Assembly (NCBI RefSeq): GCF_030253575.1
Contig: NC_080568.1
Coordinates: 25,609,501 to 25,673,500 of the forward strand
Length of the DNA stretch: 64,000 nucleotides
From: Rhododendron vialii
Lineage: Eukaryota > Streptophyta > Magnoliopsida > Ericales > Ericaceae
Direction: 5' to 3'
The notes below the pieces were generated by a model. That model saw only the letters and a list, made by a program, of their open reading frames with translations. It ran no database searches and was not told the DNA's origin. Position numbers and translations under genes: made by a program. Of this stretch, positions 1-10,985 are shown piece by piece. How positions within the stretch are numbered: position 1 is the stretch's first letter; each line of letters starts with the position of its first letter.

Positions 1-240
1 GTTTCTTTTTAAATTTCTATGTGAATCTTCGTTTCTTCAAATGCTTTGTAATCAGATTATTTCAAATTCAATTAAATTGTGGTTCAAAGTCGAAACTAAA
101 CCGTAGTCTAATGGTTTGGATTGGTTTGGTCCTATGCATTTTGTGGATTGGTTTGGTTCTCAAAATTTTTTATCCGTAAGAGTTGGTTTGGTTAGTGATT
201 TATCATAAAACCGGACCAATCCAATCCATGCTCACCCCTA
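1..240. mobile_element. Possible end of a degenerate transposon, cut by the window edge
   Basis: The stretch is rich in variants of GGTTTGGATTGGTTTGGT and ends in GCTCACCCCTAC. That ending resembles the terminal inverted repeats of common plant hAT-like MITEs (from memory of such repeats). The other end lies outside the window, so neither terminal repeats nor a target duplication can be checked. No coding sequence is seen. Confidence 0.25.
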
Positions 241-294
241 CTTAATATGGATACATTTCAGTCTCTCACAAACTTCTTCTACAAACTCCCACTA

Positions 295-1361
295 GGCTTA
301 AATACGTAAAAGGTCCTTACAAAATAGAGTCGGTTTCATTTTCGTCCTTATAAAACATTTTGTGTTGATTTTGTCCTTTCAGTTTGTGACTCAGTTCAAT
401 GTCACCCCTGCTGTCAACCAGTGGACGGAATTCGTCTACTTGGATAACGGAAGTCTTATTTGGTACCTACCTAGCCCACATCTCTTATCCCAATATTATC
501 AACATTGTTTTCTACCAAAAAAAGACGCACAAGATCAATCTGCCATTCAATTACATTATGAACGTGCGACAAACAAAATCACAAACGATATAGGTTTAGA
601 GAAAACGCTCTCTAAACTCTTTTCATTCAATAATAATCAATCACTATCTTGCCTCGAAGGCTAGAAAAACTCTAACTCTAATTGATTGGCCTCAAAACGG
701 ACACCGAATCAATTAATAACGGAAATTACCAAAAATAAAAAAAAATCAGAATAATAGCAAAACTAGAAAATAGAGAAAATTGTAGACTTCTCCCAAAATA
801 ACGACTTAATTCGGATTTTTCTTGCCCAAGTTATTATTAGCAAGTCAAATATTTCCTTAAACGGCAAATTTGAGCTTCCGAAGGCCTAAACAGCCTTAAA
901 CGGCTAAAAACCACGGTATATGGCCAAAGGCCATGTGCATTGACCGTTGGGCCATTTCAAATTGAACCCAAATGTGTACAAATAGGGGACCACAAATGCG
1001 TACAAAACAGACATTTTTTAACAGAGAAAAAAGTAGGTGAAAGGTATAAAAAACCACGCACACTTTAAATTTGTCCCCCACTGAAAAAATTAGTATATAA
1101 ACTGATGATACAAATTAGTACTGTATAAACTAATGATGTTCTTGAAGTAAACATCTTTTGGGCGAAAAACCTTAAACCATTTGCATTAAAAACTTGGGTA
1201 ACAAAGTGGAAGGACGGCAAGGGTGAATTCCATCCATTGGTTGATGGCAAGGGTGATATTGAACTGAGTCACAAACTGAAAGGACGAAATTGACACAATT
1301 TTTTATAAGGACGGAAATGAAACCGACTCTACTTTGTAAGGACCATTTAAGTATTTAAGCC
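295..1361. mobile_element. Non-autonomous MULE-like element with long terminal inverted repeats
   Basis: The first ~120 bases (from GGCTTAAATACGTAAAAGG) reappear in reverse complement at the right end (ending CCATTTAAGTATTTAAGCC), with about one difference in ten bases. Both arms include GACTCAGTTCAAT and GTCCTTTCAGTTTGTG. The element is flanked by CTCCCACTA at 286-294 and CTCCCACTG at 1362-1370, an 8/9 match that fits the 9-bp duplications made by Mutator-like transposases. No transposase is encoded in the 1,067 bp, so it would depend on one supplied in trans. The short reading frames inside it overlap the terminal repeats and are not genes. Confidence 0.85.
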
Positions 1362-1370
1362 CTCCCACTG

Positions 1371-1900
1371 TTCTTTGGCAGGGAGTCAGACGCAATGCTT
1401 TGAGTACACAAACCCTAACTGAGCTGAGTTGATGTTATTGGTTTATATAAGGGTATTTGCATAATTATTATATAGTTCTATTATGTTCACCGTTCGATTT
1501 TCTGTGCGATTAACACATTAAACCAAAACCGGAATCGAACCACCCGTTTTTTTTACAAATTTGAAATCAAAACTAAAACCAAAATGGAATCGAATCGGTT
1601 ATAAAGCCGTGCCAACCAGTTTGGTATTGTGGGGTTTTTTTTATTTTTTATTTATCATGGTAGGGTTGTGGGTTGCCATCCTTAAAAACTGGTGTTTCAT
1701 AACTGTTCAAAAGCCCTAGGGCTATTATATGAAAACCGGAAAACCGTGCCGGACCGGTTGAATTCCCCCCCTTTTTAAAGCCGATTCGGTTTCGGTTTAC
1801 AAAAAATTGATACTTTTAAAACCGGTTCGGTTACCGATTCTGTGGCTTGAAATCCGAACCGGCCAGTCGTAACCGGATATGTAAAAAACACGCGACTCAA
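1371..1900. other. Intergenic, no gene seen
   Basis: AT-rich sequence with scattered CCGG-containing degenerate repeats (AACCGGTTCGGTTACCG and similar, 1660-1850). These look like old transposon debris. No coding or RNA signal was found. Confidence 0.5.
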
Positions 1901-1967
1901 ACCCTATCCTCCTCAGTTCACAGTTCACAAGCCGACTTCATCCAAGAGGACCAAGACCAACACAGCG

Positions 1968-2434
1968 ATGGCGATTTACCGAGCCCGATGGTGAGTCTCT
2001 CTCTCTCTCTCTCTCTCTTCTTCATCATCTCGACGTCTTCTTTCATTCTTTGTAGTTTGTGAACCGTCGACAACCACCGCGAACTTGGAAGAAAGAAGAC
2101 GGCTGGCGGCACCCAGCAATCGGCAGCCGCCTGTCTCCAGGTACGCCACAGCATCACTTTCAGCTTCTTTCTTTCGACGAGAAGGTGGGCAATACCACAT
2201 CGAGCATTCTCTTGGATATGAGATATCTATACGCATATATATACTCGTGCACATTTATTTAATATAATATGTGTGTGTGTGTGTGAAATCTATTTTAATC
2301 TCATAAACGATTCACCCATGTAGGGTAGAAAGCAACCACCGACACCGTCCAAAATTGAACTCACGAAGTGAAAGTAGGTCAGAATTCTTTCTTTCAACCA
2401 ATATGGATGAGGAAACTGATTACACAACATGTAA

Positions 2435-2501
<67 letters not shown>

Positions 2502-3693
2502 TTGGTTAGAATTGCATTTGCAACCCTATTCGAACGACTCAAACTCATGCAGTTACTGATTTGCAAGCAATTTCGTTAGTCAAGTTATTGGGTGTCTGTT
2601 TTACTTGTTTGCTCAAGCAGTTAATCATTCTTGCAAAGAAAGTAGTGAAACATTTATTTTGTTTTGGGCAATTTTGGAAACAGCTTTTGTGACACAACTT
2701 AATTTCTTTTGGGTTCACATCAAATGGGGTAGCGCCTTTTTAGATTAGAATAGATTGTGAGAAAGGGTGGGAAAAGAAAAGAAACTAACTTGTGTGGATC
2801 TAAGACACATAACCTGCTTGAAAGTGTGTTTCAAAAACATCTGAAACTACTAAAATTCGTGAAACTACTAAAATTCGTGAGAGCGATGATTGTGAGCGCG
2901 CGCGCAAAGCAAGTATTGAATGGGAGCCAAGGGTTCTATTGAATGATTATGTGAATAAGGTTTGGTTTCTTACCCAAAAAAACTTGAAGTGGTTGTAAAT
3001 TGTAAGATATGGCAAATGAATAAAAATGATGATACAAATTTTTTCGTTACAAAAATTGAAAATAGCATGAGAGGAGAGAAGAGTCCGTCTTTGAGGGGGG
3101 AAAACCTCCGATTGGTTCTGATTGAGGAGAACCGGACCTCTACCTTTCACAAGTAAAGACTTCTAATAACATTCAACTTCCTTTTATTCATGAACAAACA
3201 TTGTTTATATAGAGCAAGATGACAACATCCAAACCTAAATACTAGGGTAAGTGATAAAACTACATAAAGCCACTAACTAATTCCTAATAACTACCAAAAC
3301 AAAATGAAACATCAAAATTGGTAACAAACGATGAATTTTTATTGGTACATTTTGTTTGGTTGTGAAACTACTATCCTTCCTTTTCATTTCCTTTATCACA
3401 ATCCAAAGGGCTGGTTCATGATTTCATCTGTCTGTCTGTTTTCATCCTTTCAAAATTTCAATTTGACGTGTTTTTGTTGCAAATCAATGAAAGGTTTGGC
3501 AAACATCATCTCTCTAGCATTTGGTACAAGCAGTTGCTCTGGTGGCATCCCCGAATTACAAAACATCCCAGCGTTGTGAGTTTCAGTTTATTTTCCTATC
3601 TCTAAATTTAGGCAAAAACACCACAGAAATGAATCTAATGTTTTATTGGCTTTGCGTGCAGTTTGGTGGCCTTTTGACTAGTGGAATTCTTGC
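1968..3693 (+). pseudogene. Candidate N-terminal exons of an Mpv17/PMP22-like membrane protein (fragment)
   Basis: Three candidate exons join into one open frame: 1968-1990 (ATG start, donor GATG|GTGAGT), 3518-3575 (acceptor CTCTCTAG, donor GTT|GTGAGT) and 3662-3693 (acceptor GTGCAG, donor GC|GTAAGT). The joined peptide begins MAIYRARCIWYKQLLWWHP and continues RITKHPSVFGGLLTSGILA. The pattern WY..LL..HP..TK......SG.L resembles the start of Mpv17/PMP22 family proteins of mitochondria and peroxisomes. No continuation with the expected GD...Q motif was found before the leucyl-tRNA synthetase gene, so this may be a truncated gene. The first exon could instead be a leader exon of the downstream gene. 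The family call rests on a short pattern only. Confidence 0.3.
2441..2499. repeat. (GA)n microsatellite, 59 bp
   Basis: Uninterrupted GA dinucleotides. Reading frames across it (RERERER...) are artefacts. Confidence 0.98.
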
Positions 3694-4376
3694 GTAAGTG
3701 CCGCTTTCTTTTCGTTTTTTTTTTATTGTATGGCCCAAGAAGGTTTCCCACCAAGCTTTGTAAATATTGATGGTTGGGAATCTTGACATATCTCAATGCT
3801 AGGCTGTGAGCTGTTTAATACTGCTTCATTTTTCCGATTTAAGTTCACTGTTAAGCTGGTAAACAATGATGCTTTTGTTAGATTGCTAGCGTAGATGTGG
3901 TATTGTGGTGCAATGTCTGATTGGTTCAGCAATCTTGCTTCTTTCGGTTGGTATTTAGTATTTGCACTTCTTGTTTTCTTATAGTGGGAGACTTGGAGTC
4001 ATTTTGTTTAGTTATGATTTTCTGTATACAATACTCATCATGCTTTCCTATATTACGTTTAGAGGGAAAAAAAAAACATAAGACCATTTGCTTATGGAAA
4101 TTTTGGTTTTGGGGTTATGATTCATGTGATTTCAAACCGCTGTATGCATGTGTATGTGTATATGGTATACCCATACTTCAATGAATTTATGGTTTGATTC
4201 TGAGTATATGACTACCTGGTTTCAGTTCTGGCTAAACTGACAGTTGAAATAATGACCCTTTATCCAATCTTTTTTTTCGTTTGCTGATGGTCCGGGTTTT
4301 GAAAACGTACTATGCACAGATGGATGGGGTAATTTTGTTTCTTGGATATGGTAAGAGAGTAGATGTGTGGAGAAAA

Positions 4377-4389
4377 ACACACACACACA

Positions 4390-4455
<66 letters not shown>
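4377..4455. repeat. Compound (CA)n(CT)n(CA)n microsatellite
   Basis: A CT tract flanked on both sides by CA tracts, about 78 bp. A mirror-like layout of this kind can form unusual DNA structures and is likely length-polymorphic. It lies in non-coding sequence upstream of the leucyl-tRNA synthetase gene. Confidence 0.97.
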
Positions 4456-5632
4456 TTATGGAGTCCTAGGACCCAGACGTCTTTAAAAGCCAAAGCTTAG
4501 ACAGATTCTTTGTAAATTGTAGTCAAAACTAAGGTGAGAATGTAAACACCATGCGATGCGGGTTTCATTGATTTATGGGGTTATGTTTTTATTGCTTTTA
4601 CTATCTGATTCAACAAACAGAATGAAGGTATGTATATTAGACTAGAGATGGTAATATAGTATGCTGTACGCATAATGCATGTATATCTACATACACTGGT
4701 TGATGTTTGTTCTCCTGGTTTTATTTTCTCTATCACGTTTAAACTGACCATCTTGTCATGACCATCTTATTAGATAAAAGCTAAAGCCACAAACAATACC
4801 CAAGCAAAAGGTTTTTCATAATTTTGTTTTTTGATTATGATTTGAATGATTCATTGGTCCGTGCAGATAGACCTTCATCTATCGGCCACATTGGAGAATT
4901 AATAAGCCTGGCCAGTCCTAGGCTCCCAGTTTTGCAGGAATGTATACTAACTAGAAATATAACTTATATTGTGAGTGTCTCATATGGCGAACATTTGAAT
5001 TTACCTGTGAGACTGGTATGCAAACCTTGTAAGAGAACATATACGAGCAATTTTGCTTGAAATGGATCAGTGCACAGGTATCCAAGTGGAGTCGGGGACA
5101 GAAGTGGTTCGGTGCTCAATGTCAAACTATATACTTCAAGTTCTCTGACTACATATTACAATGTTTGAGAAGTATATAAGGCCTATAGTTGTATTACATA
5201 TTGGTACCAATATTTTTCCGGCAAGGGATGGCCTTGGTCTTTAGACATGGGATATTTTATGTCAGTTTCTCTCCTGGGTTTTGCAAATAGGGCGTGTCAG
5301 TTCAGGTCAGGTCAGGCCCATGTCATTTTATTCTTAATCAGCATGTAGATTTCAATTAATGTGTAAATTTGTTTTCCTTAATTCTTCTCTTCTATCCATC
5401 AAATATGCATTGCGTTCTTCTATTCTTCTTGCTTTTTTCTTTGTATGTTATGTTTCCCATACCGTGGATCTATTTGCTAAGGGAAAAAATTCTGACGATT
5501 TGAAGATATTGGACTTTCTCTGTATATTTAGTTTGTTATTGTATGTACGTCCTGATTCCTGAAGATCTTTGGTGTTTTTTCTGCAGTTTATGTACATTTG
5601 CTGGTCAGGAGTTGCCAACAGCTGATAAGGAG

Positions 5633-8600
5633 ATGGCATCAAACACAGAGAGTGGGAAGAGTTTTGCACGAAGAGACCAGCTTCTGCAAATTGAGGCACA
5701 GGTTCAGAAGTGGTGGGAAGAGAAAGAAGTTTTCAGGGCTGATTCTCTCGAAACTCTCCCCAAACTGGGTGAGAAGTTCTATGGGAACTTCCCTTTCCCT
5801 TACATGAACGGCTACCTTCACTTGGGACATGCATTCTCTCTCTCCAAGCTTGAATTCGCAGCAGGCTATCACCGGTTGAGAGGTGCCAATGTGCTCTTGC
5901 CTTTTGGTTTCCACTGTACTGGGATGCCTATTAAGGCCTCTGCTGACAAACTTTGTCGCGAAATTCAGAAATTTGGTAATCCACCTGTTTTTCCTACCAT
6001 AGCAGAGGAGAAGATCATAGATCCGGAACCGCAACTAGAGGAAGCTAATGCTGGAAATGAGGTTGCACCAGATAAATTTAAGGGGAAAAAGTCCAAGGCA
6101 ACAGCAAAAACAGGTGGCGATAAATACCAGTGGGAGATAATGAGAAGTTATGGCCTCTCTGATGAGGACATTTCCAAGTTTCAGGATCCATATTACTGGC
6201 TTTCTTATTTTCCCCCTCTGGCTGTAGAAGACCTTAAGGCTTTCGGCCTTGGCTGTGATTGGAGACGGACTTTCATCACAACTGACATAAACCCATTTTT
6301 TGACTCTTTTGTCCGGTGGCAGTTGAGGAAATTGAAGAAGTTGGGTAAAATTGTCAAGGACCTGAGATACACTGTATACTCCCCCTTAGATGGTCAACCA
6401 TGTGCTGATCATGATCGAGCTTCAGGGGAAGGTGTTATTCCTCAAGAATACACGTTGATAAAAATGGAGGTTATTCCACCTCTTCCTCCAAAATTGAGAG
6501 CTCTGGAGGGAAGGAAAGTGTACCTGGTGGCTGCAACATTGAGACCCGAGACTATGTATGGGCAAACAAATGCATGGGTACTACCAGAGGGAAAATATGG
6601 AGCTTTTGAGATCAATGAAACTGATATATTTATCTCGACAGAGAGGGCGGCTCTTAATCTTGCGTATCAGAAACTGTCACGGGTCCCAGAAAAGCCTACT
6701 TGTTTGGTTGAGTTGACTGGGAATGATTTGATTGGTTTGCCTTTGAGGGCTCCTTTAGCTTTCAATGAGACTATATACTCTCTACCCATGTTGTCAATTC
6801 TCACAGACAAGGGTACTGGGATTGTGACCAGTGTCCCCAGTGATTCACCTGATGATTTCATGTCTCTTTACGAATTGAAAGCAAAACCAGCTTTCAGGGC
6901 CAAGCTTGGCGTGAAGGACGAGTGGATCCTACCATTTGAAGTCATTCCAATCATTAACACCCCAGAATTCGGAGATAAAGCTGCTGAGAAGGTTTGCCTA
7001 GATATGAAGATCAAGAGCCCGAATGAGAGGCAGAAGCTTGATGAGGCCAAGAAAAAAATATATAAAGGAGGGTTCTATGAGGGAACTATGCTTGTGGGAG
7101 AATATGCAGGGATGAGAGTCCAGGATGCGAAGAATTTGATCAAGAACAGGCTTATAGAGCATGGAGAAGCTGTTGTTTACAGTGAGCCTGAGAAGAAGGT
7201 CATTTCAAGATCAGGGGATGAGTGTGTTGTGGCTTTGACTGATCAGTGGTACATCACTTATGGGGAATCAAATTGGAAGGAGGCAGCAGAGGAGTGTTTG
7301 GTTAGTATGAATCTCTTTTGTGATGAAACACGGCATGGCTTTGAGCATACTTTGAGTTGGCTAAATCAATGGGCTTGTTCTCGTAATTTTGGGCTTGGCA
7401 CTCGTATTCCTTGGGACGAACAGTTTCTTGTAGAGTCTCTTTCTGATTCGACTCTTTACATGGCGTATTATACCGTCTGTCATCTGTTACAAAGAGGTGA
7501 TATGTATGGTTCTGATACGTCGTCAGTGAAACCAGAGCAGCTGACCGACGAGGTCTGGGATTTTTTGTTCTGTGGTGGGCCCTGCCCTAAATCATCCGAT
7601 ATTTCTCTTCCTCTTCTTAATAAGATGAAACAAGAGTTTGAGTACTGGTATCCATTTGATCTACGGGTCTCAGGTATTGTTTTGTTTCGTTTGTTTCTTG
7701 CATGTTTTTACATTCTAGTCTGTGTTCATCATAACAGTAGCTCTGTGACCATCACCTTTATCTGTAGGCATATCTCATCATCATCGTCATTAAGTTAGCT
7801 GTTGATCGATTGATATACCACATTATGTCGCAGTACTATCTGTACAGCGACTCCCATGGAATTGGTTATTTTAGCTATTCAAAGGCCACAGTATAGCATG
7901 CTAAGATTCCAATGTACAAAGTTTAAGCAATGCTTTTCCAATTCTAGAAATGCTATTTCTTCAATGTTATTTTTAAAAGGTCAGTTCCCACTCGTACTTG
8001 TGGGTCCCATCAAAAAGAGAAAGAAAGAAGTACCGACAAGATTTTGGAAGATGCTCGTACCAAATGCCGGATATGGCATTCATTTGGCCTTTGCCAAATT
8101 ATAAGCATTGATTCAGCAACATTGGAGACCAATGTATGTTGGCGATGGCCATTTTTTGGCTTTGCCAAGTGATTTAACTGCCCATTGGAGTTGCTATTGC
8201 ATTCTTTCTTTGCCTTTTCCTTCCGTTAGCTGCTTTCTTGGTACAGTCAACTAACATTTTATGGATTTTTTTACTCTTTTAGGTAAGGATCTGATCCAGA
8301 ATCATCTCACCTTCTGCATTTATAACCACACAGCAATTTTGCCCAAGCATCACTGGCCTCAAGGCTTTCGATGCAATGGTCACATTATGTTGAATGCCGA
8401 AAAAATGTCGAAGTCAACAGGGAATTTTAGGACGTTGCGCCAAGCAATTGAAGAGTTCTCAGCTGATGCCACACGATTCTCCCTTGCTGATGCGGGCGAT
8501 GGAATGGATGATGCAAATTTTGTTTTTGAAACGGCCAATGCCGCAATCCTAAGGCTCACGAAAGAGATCGCATGGATGCAGGAGGTTATCGCTTCTGAAT

Positions 8601-9499
8601 CTTCTTTTCGAAGTGGCCCCCCTACGACTTATGCTGATCGCGTTTTTGCAAATGAGATAAACATTGCCGTGAAAATGACGGAGAAGAACTATGGTGAGTA
8701 CTTATTTAGAGCAGCTCTTAAAAGTGGGTTCTATGATCTTCAGGCTGCTAGGGATGAGTACAGGTTTTCTTGTGGGTCCGGGGGCATGAACCGGAACCTA
8801 TTGTGGAGGTTTATGGATGTGCAGACAAGGCTTATAACTCCAATTTGCCCACATTATGCCGAATATGTTTGGAAGGAGCTTTTAAAGAAGGAAGGGTTTG
8901 TCATTAAAGCAGGGTTTCCTGGATGTGATTTACCTGATCTTACCCTTAAAAGGGCCAACACATACTTGCAAGACTCAATTGTTTCGATGAGGAAGTTGCT
9001 TCAGAAACAAGTTTCTGGGTCAAAGAAAGCAAAGGTAAATGCGTCAAGTCAACAAAGCAAACCGACGGTTGGTTTAATATTTGTGAATGAGCAATATGAT
9101 GGGTGGAAAAGGGAATGCTTAAATATCCTTAGAAGTAACTTTGATACTGCGACACAAAGTTTTGCTCCCGACCAGGAGATCATGGAGGCCTTGAAGGAGA
9201 GTGAAATTGGGCAGGAAGCGAATTTTAAGCAGACCCAGAAGCTTTGTATGCCTTTCTTAAGGTTTAAGAAAGAGGAGGTTATGGCTGTTGGGGTTCAGGC
9301 GTTGGATTTGCGATTGCCATTCGGTGAGATAGAGGTTTTGGAGGAGAACTCAGAGTTGGTAAAGCGGCAGCTTGGTCTCGAGCGGGTGGAAATTTTGTCT
9401 GCAACAGATCCTGATGCTGCTAGAAGAGCTGGCCCCAATATTTCGATTCTACGGCAGAATCCTCCATCTCCAGGAAACCCCACTGCCATCTTTGAGTGA
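5633..9499 (+). CDS. Cytosolic leucyl-tRNA synthetase (class Ia), two exons
   Basis: Charges tRNA-Leu with leucine for cytosolic translation. Exons 5633-7673 and 8283-9499 (intron GTATTG...TTTTAG, 609 bp) join to 1,085 residues, close to the ~1,090 usual for plant cytosolic enzymes. The HIGH motif appears as HLGH at about residues 63-66 and the KMSKS motif (EKMSKSTGN) at about residue 720. Between them lies the CP1 editing insertion (GVIPQEY, LRPETMYGQTNAW, LVELTGNDLIGLPL). The anticodon-binding and C-terminal extension follow, ending NPPSPGNPTAIFE. The start was chosen as the ATG before ASNTESGKSFARRDQLLQIE; the open frame runs on upstream without another ATG. CTGCAG at 5581-5586 looks like the acceptor of an intron in the 5' leader. 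No defect is seen, so the gene looks functional. Confidence 0.97.
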
Positions 9500-10208
9500 T
9501 TCCTTCTGTGAATTACCTTTCTTGTTTAGATTTTAACTTATCCTTGCAATTTTTGAGGACAGCTATTCTGTTTCAGCTAATACTAGACTTCTGTGAACTT
9601 CACTTATTTTGAAACTTGATTCACACTTTTTTGGAATTTTGTATGGGAAATTATAGTATGTTTGTGGTTTATGACCAGATGGATGATCTGCTATTGTGTA
9701 TTGTTTTTTATACAAGGCCGTGTTTTTTAGTTAATGTATCTTGTTAGTTTAAGCCTAATAATGTTGAATGAACCAATGGGTTAGTGATAGCTGTGTCTGG
9801 GGATGGCTGAGCATGTCTGGGGATGGCTGAATGCTCGAGGCTCCCGCATTGCGAGGTAAGTGAACTGGTTGATGTAAGCAGCCCTATATCCCTCATGCGC
9901 TGTTTCTTCGGCTTGAACCTCTGATCGCGAGATACTATCGGACGAAGCTTCGGGTGGAAGGATAAGGTCAGGGAAAAAGTACCAAGTTTTTGATGTGATG
10001 GAGCTGTTCTTGTTTCTTTGGTTCCCTTAGCATTTCATTTAATTTTTCTTCCCTTGGTAAATTTCTTAACAAATCCAGGATCCAAGCTCGAGTCAAGGCC
10101 AGTGTGATTTCCATGGCATCTGACAAAGTATCAGGCTTTCTTCCAATTACCCGTTGTAGCGTATTCCACAGTTCAGATAAAACACTAGAAACCCAAATAT
10201 TCCAAAGT
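9500..10208. other. Downstream region of the leucyl-tRNA synthetase gene
   Basis: Holds the probable 3' untranslated region. It includes a short direct duplication (TGTCTGGGGATGGCTGA twice, around 9795-9830). No further gene is seen. Confidence 0.5.
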
Positions 10209-10291
10209 TCGATGAGGAAGTTGCTTCAGAAACAAGCTTCTGGGTCAAAGAAAGCAATCATAAATGTGTCAAGCCAACAAAGCAAACCGAC
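10209..10291 (+). pseudogene. Duplicated 83-bp fragment of the leucyl-tRNA synthetase gene
   Basis: This stretch aligns without gaps to 8984-9066 in exon 2 of the leucyl-tRNA synthetase gene, with 6 differences in 83 bases. It would encode SMRKLLQKQASGSKKA, compared with SMRKLLQKQVSGSKKA in the parent. The neighbouring bases show no similarity to the synthetase. It sits only 86 bp outside the left end of the large MULE. It is a copied gene fragment rather than a gene. Confidence 0.9.
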
Positions 10292-10377
10292 AAGAGTTGA
10301 TAGCACGTAAAGAATTTTACTCCCGAGAACTAAGGAGCAAACCCCTAATGGACCTAAGTTTCACCATTGAAAAAAAA

Positions 10378-10422
10378 GGGGGCTGCTATTCGCAGCCCCG
10401 TATTTTCTCCCGTAGCCCGTTA
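10378..10422 (+). repeat. Left terminal inverted repeat of the large MULE
   Basis: The 45 bases match the reverse complement of 24719-24763 at 40 positions. They begin with five G and include GCTATTCGCAGCCC, which can fold on itself (GGGGCTGC / GCAGCCCC). Beyond AGCCC the two arms diverge. Confidence 0.93.
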
Positions 10423-10769
10423 CTCCACGTAGCCCATTTCCAATATTTTAAAAAAGAAAATTTTCTCCATGTAACCCATTAAATGTACCTGATCTTCCTA
10501 TTATACCCTTCCCTCTAAAAAATTACACTTAAACTCCCCCACCCATCCAAATAGAAACCCTAATCCCAGCCAAATACCCAGCCCACCCATTACGTCTCCT
10601 CCCACGCCACTCCATTTCCGTCTCCCCCCACCTCCACCTCCATAGCCACCACTGCAATACCGCCACTCCTGCCGCCGCACCACCGCTGCACCACCGGCTC
10701 AGGTTCTTCTCTCTCTCTGATCTTCTCTCTCTCTGTTCTTCTGTTCTAATCTCCCTCTGTTGTTCTTCT

Positions 10770-10772
<3 letters not shown>

Positions 10773-10811
<39 letters not shown>

Positions 10812-10832
10812 GTCTCTGTGTGTGTGTGTGTG
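10773..10832. repeat. (CT)n/(GT)n microsatellite
   Basis: CT tract followed by TGTGTGTG within the C-rich left arm of the large MULE. Confidence 0.95.
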
Positions 10833-10893
10833 TTCTTCACCACCGCCACCCCAGCACGCCAACCCATTTACATACATGTATTTGTGTAGAGAA

Positions 10894-10985
10894 TTTGGTA
10901 ATTAGATCCCGTATTTTTGTAAATATTTTGGTAATTAGATCCCGTATTTGTTTAGAAATGTTGGTAACTAGATTCCGAAATTGGT
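10894..10985 (+). repeat. 33-bp tandem repeat, nearly three copies
   Basis: The unit TTTGGTAATTAGATCCCGTA plus a variable tail starts at 10894, 10927 and (as GTTGGTAACTAG) 10960, an exact 33-bp spacing. Confidence 0.85.

Noticed and set aside
362-664. 100-codon frame at the left end
   Set aside because: It begins with a non-ATG codon, overlaps the terminal repeat of a MULE-like element and matches no family.
3960-4060. Possible GD motif (VGDLES) for the Mpv17-like fragment
   Set aside because: It is out of phase with the preceding exon, and the residues after it do not resemble the family.
4824-5060. 78-codon frame between the Mpv17-like exons and the leucyl-tRNA synthetase gene
   Set aside because: Tested as a continuation of the Mpv17-like exons; joining it in phase gives an immediate stop, and no family motif is present.
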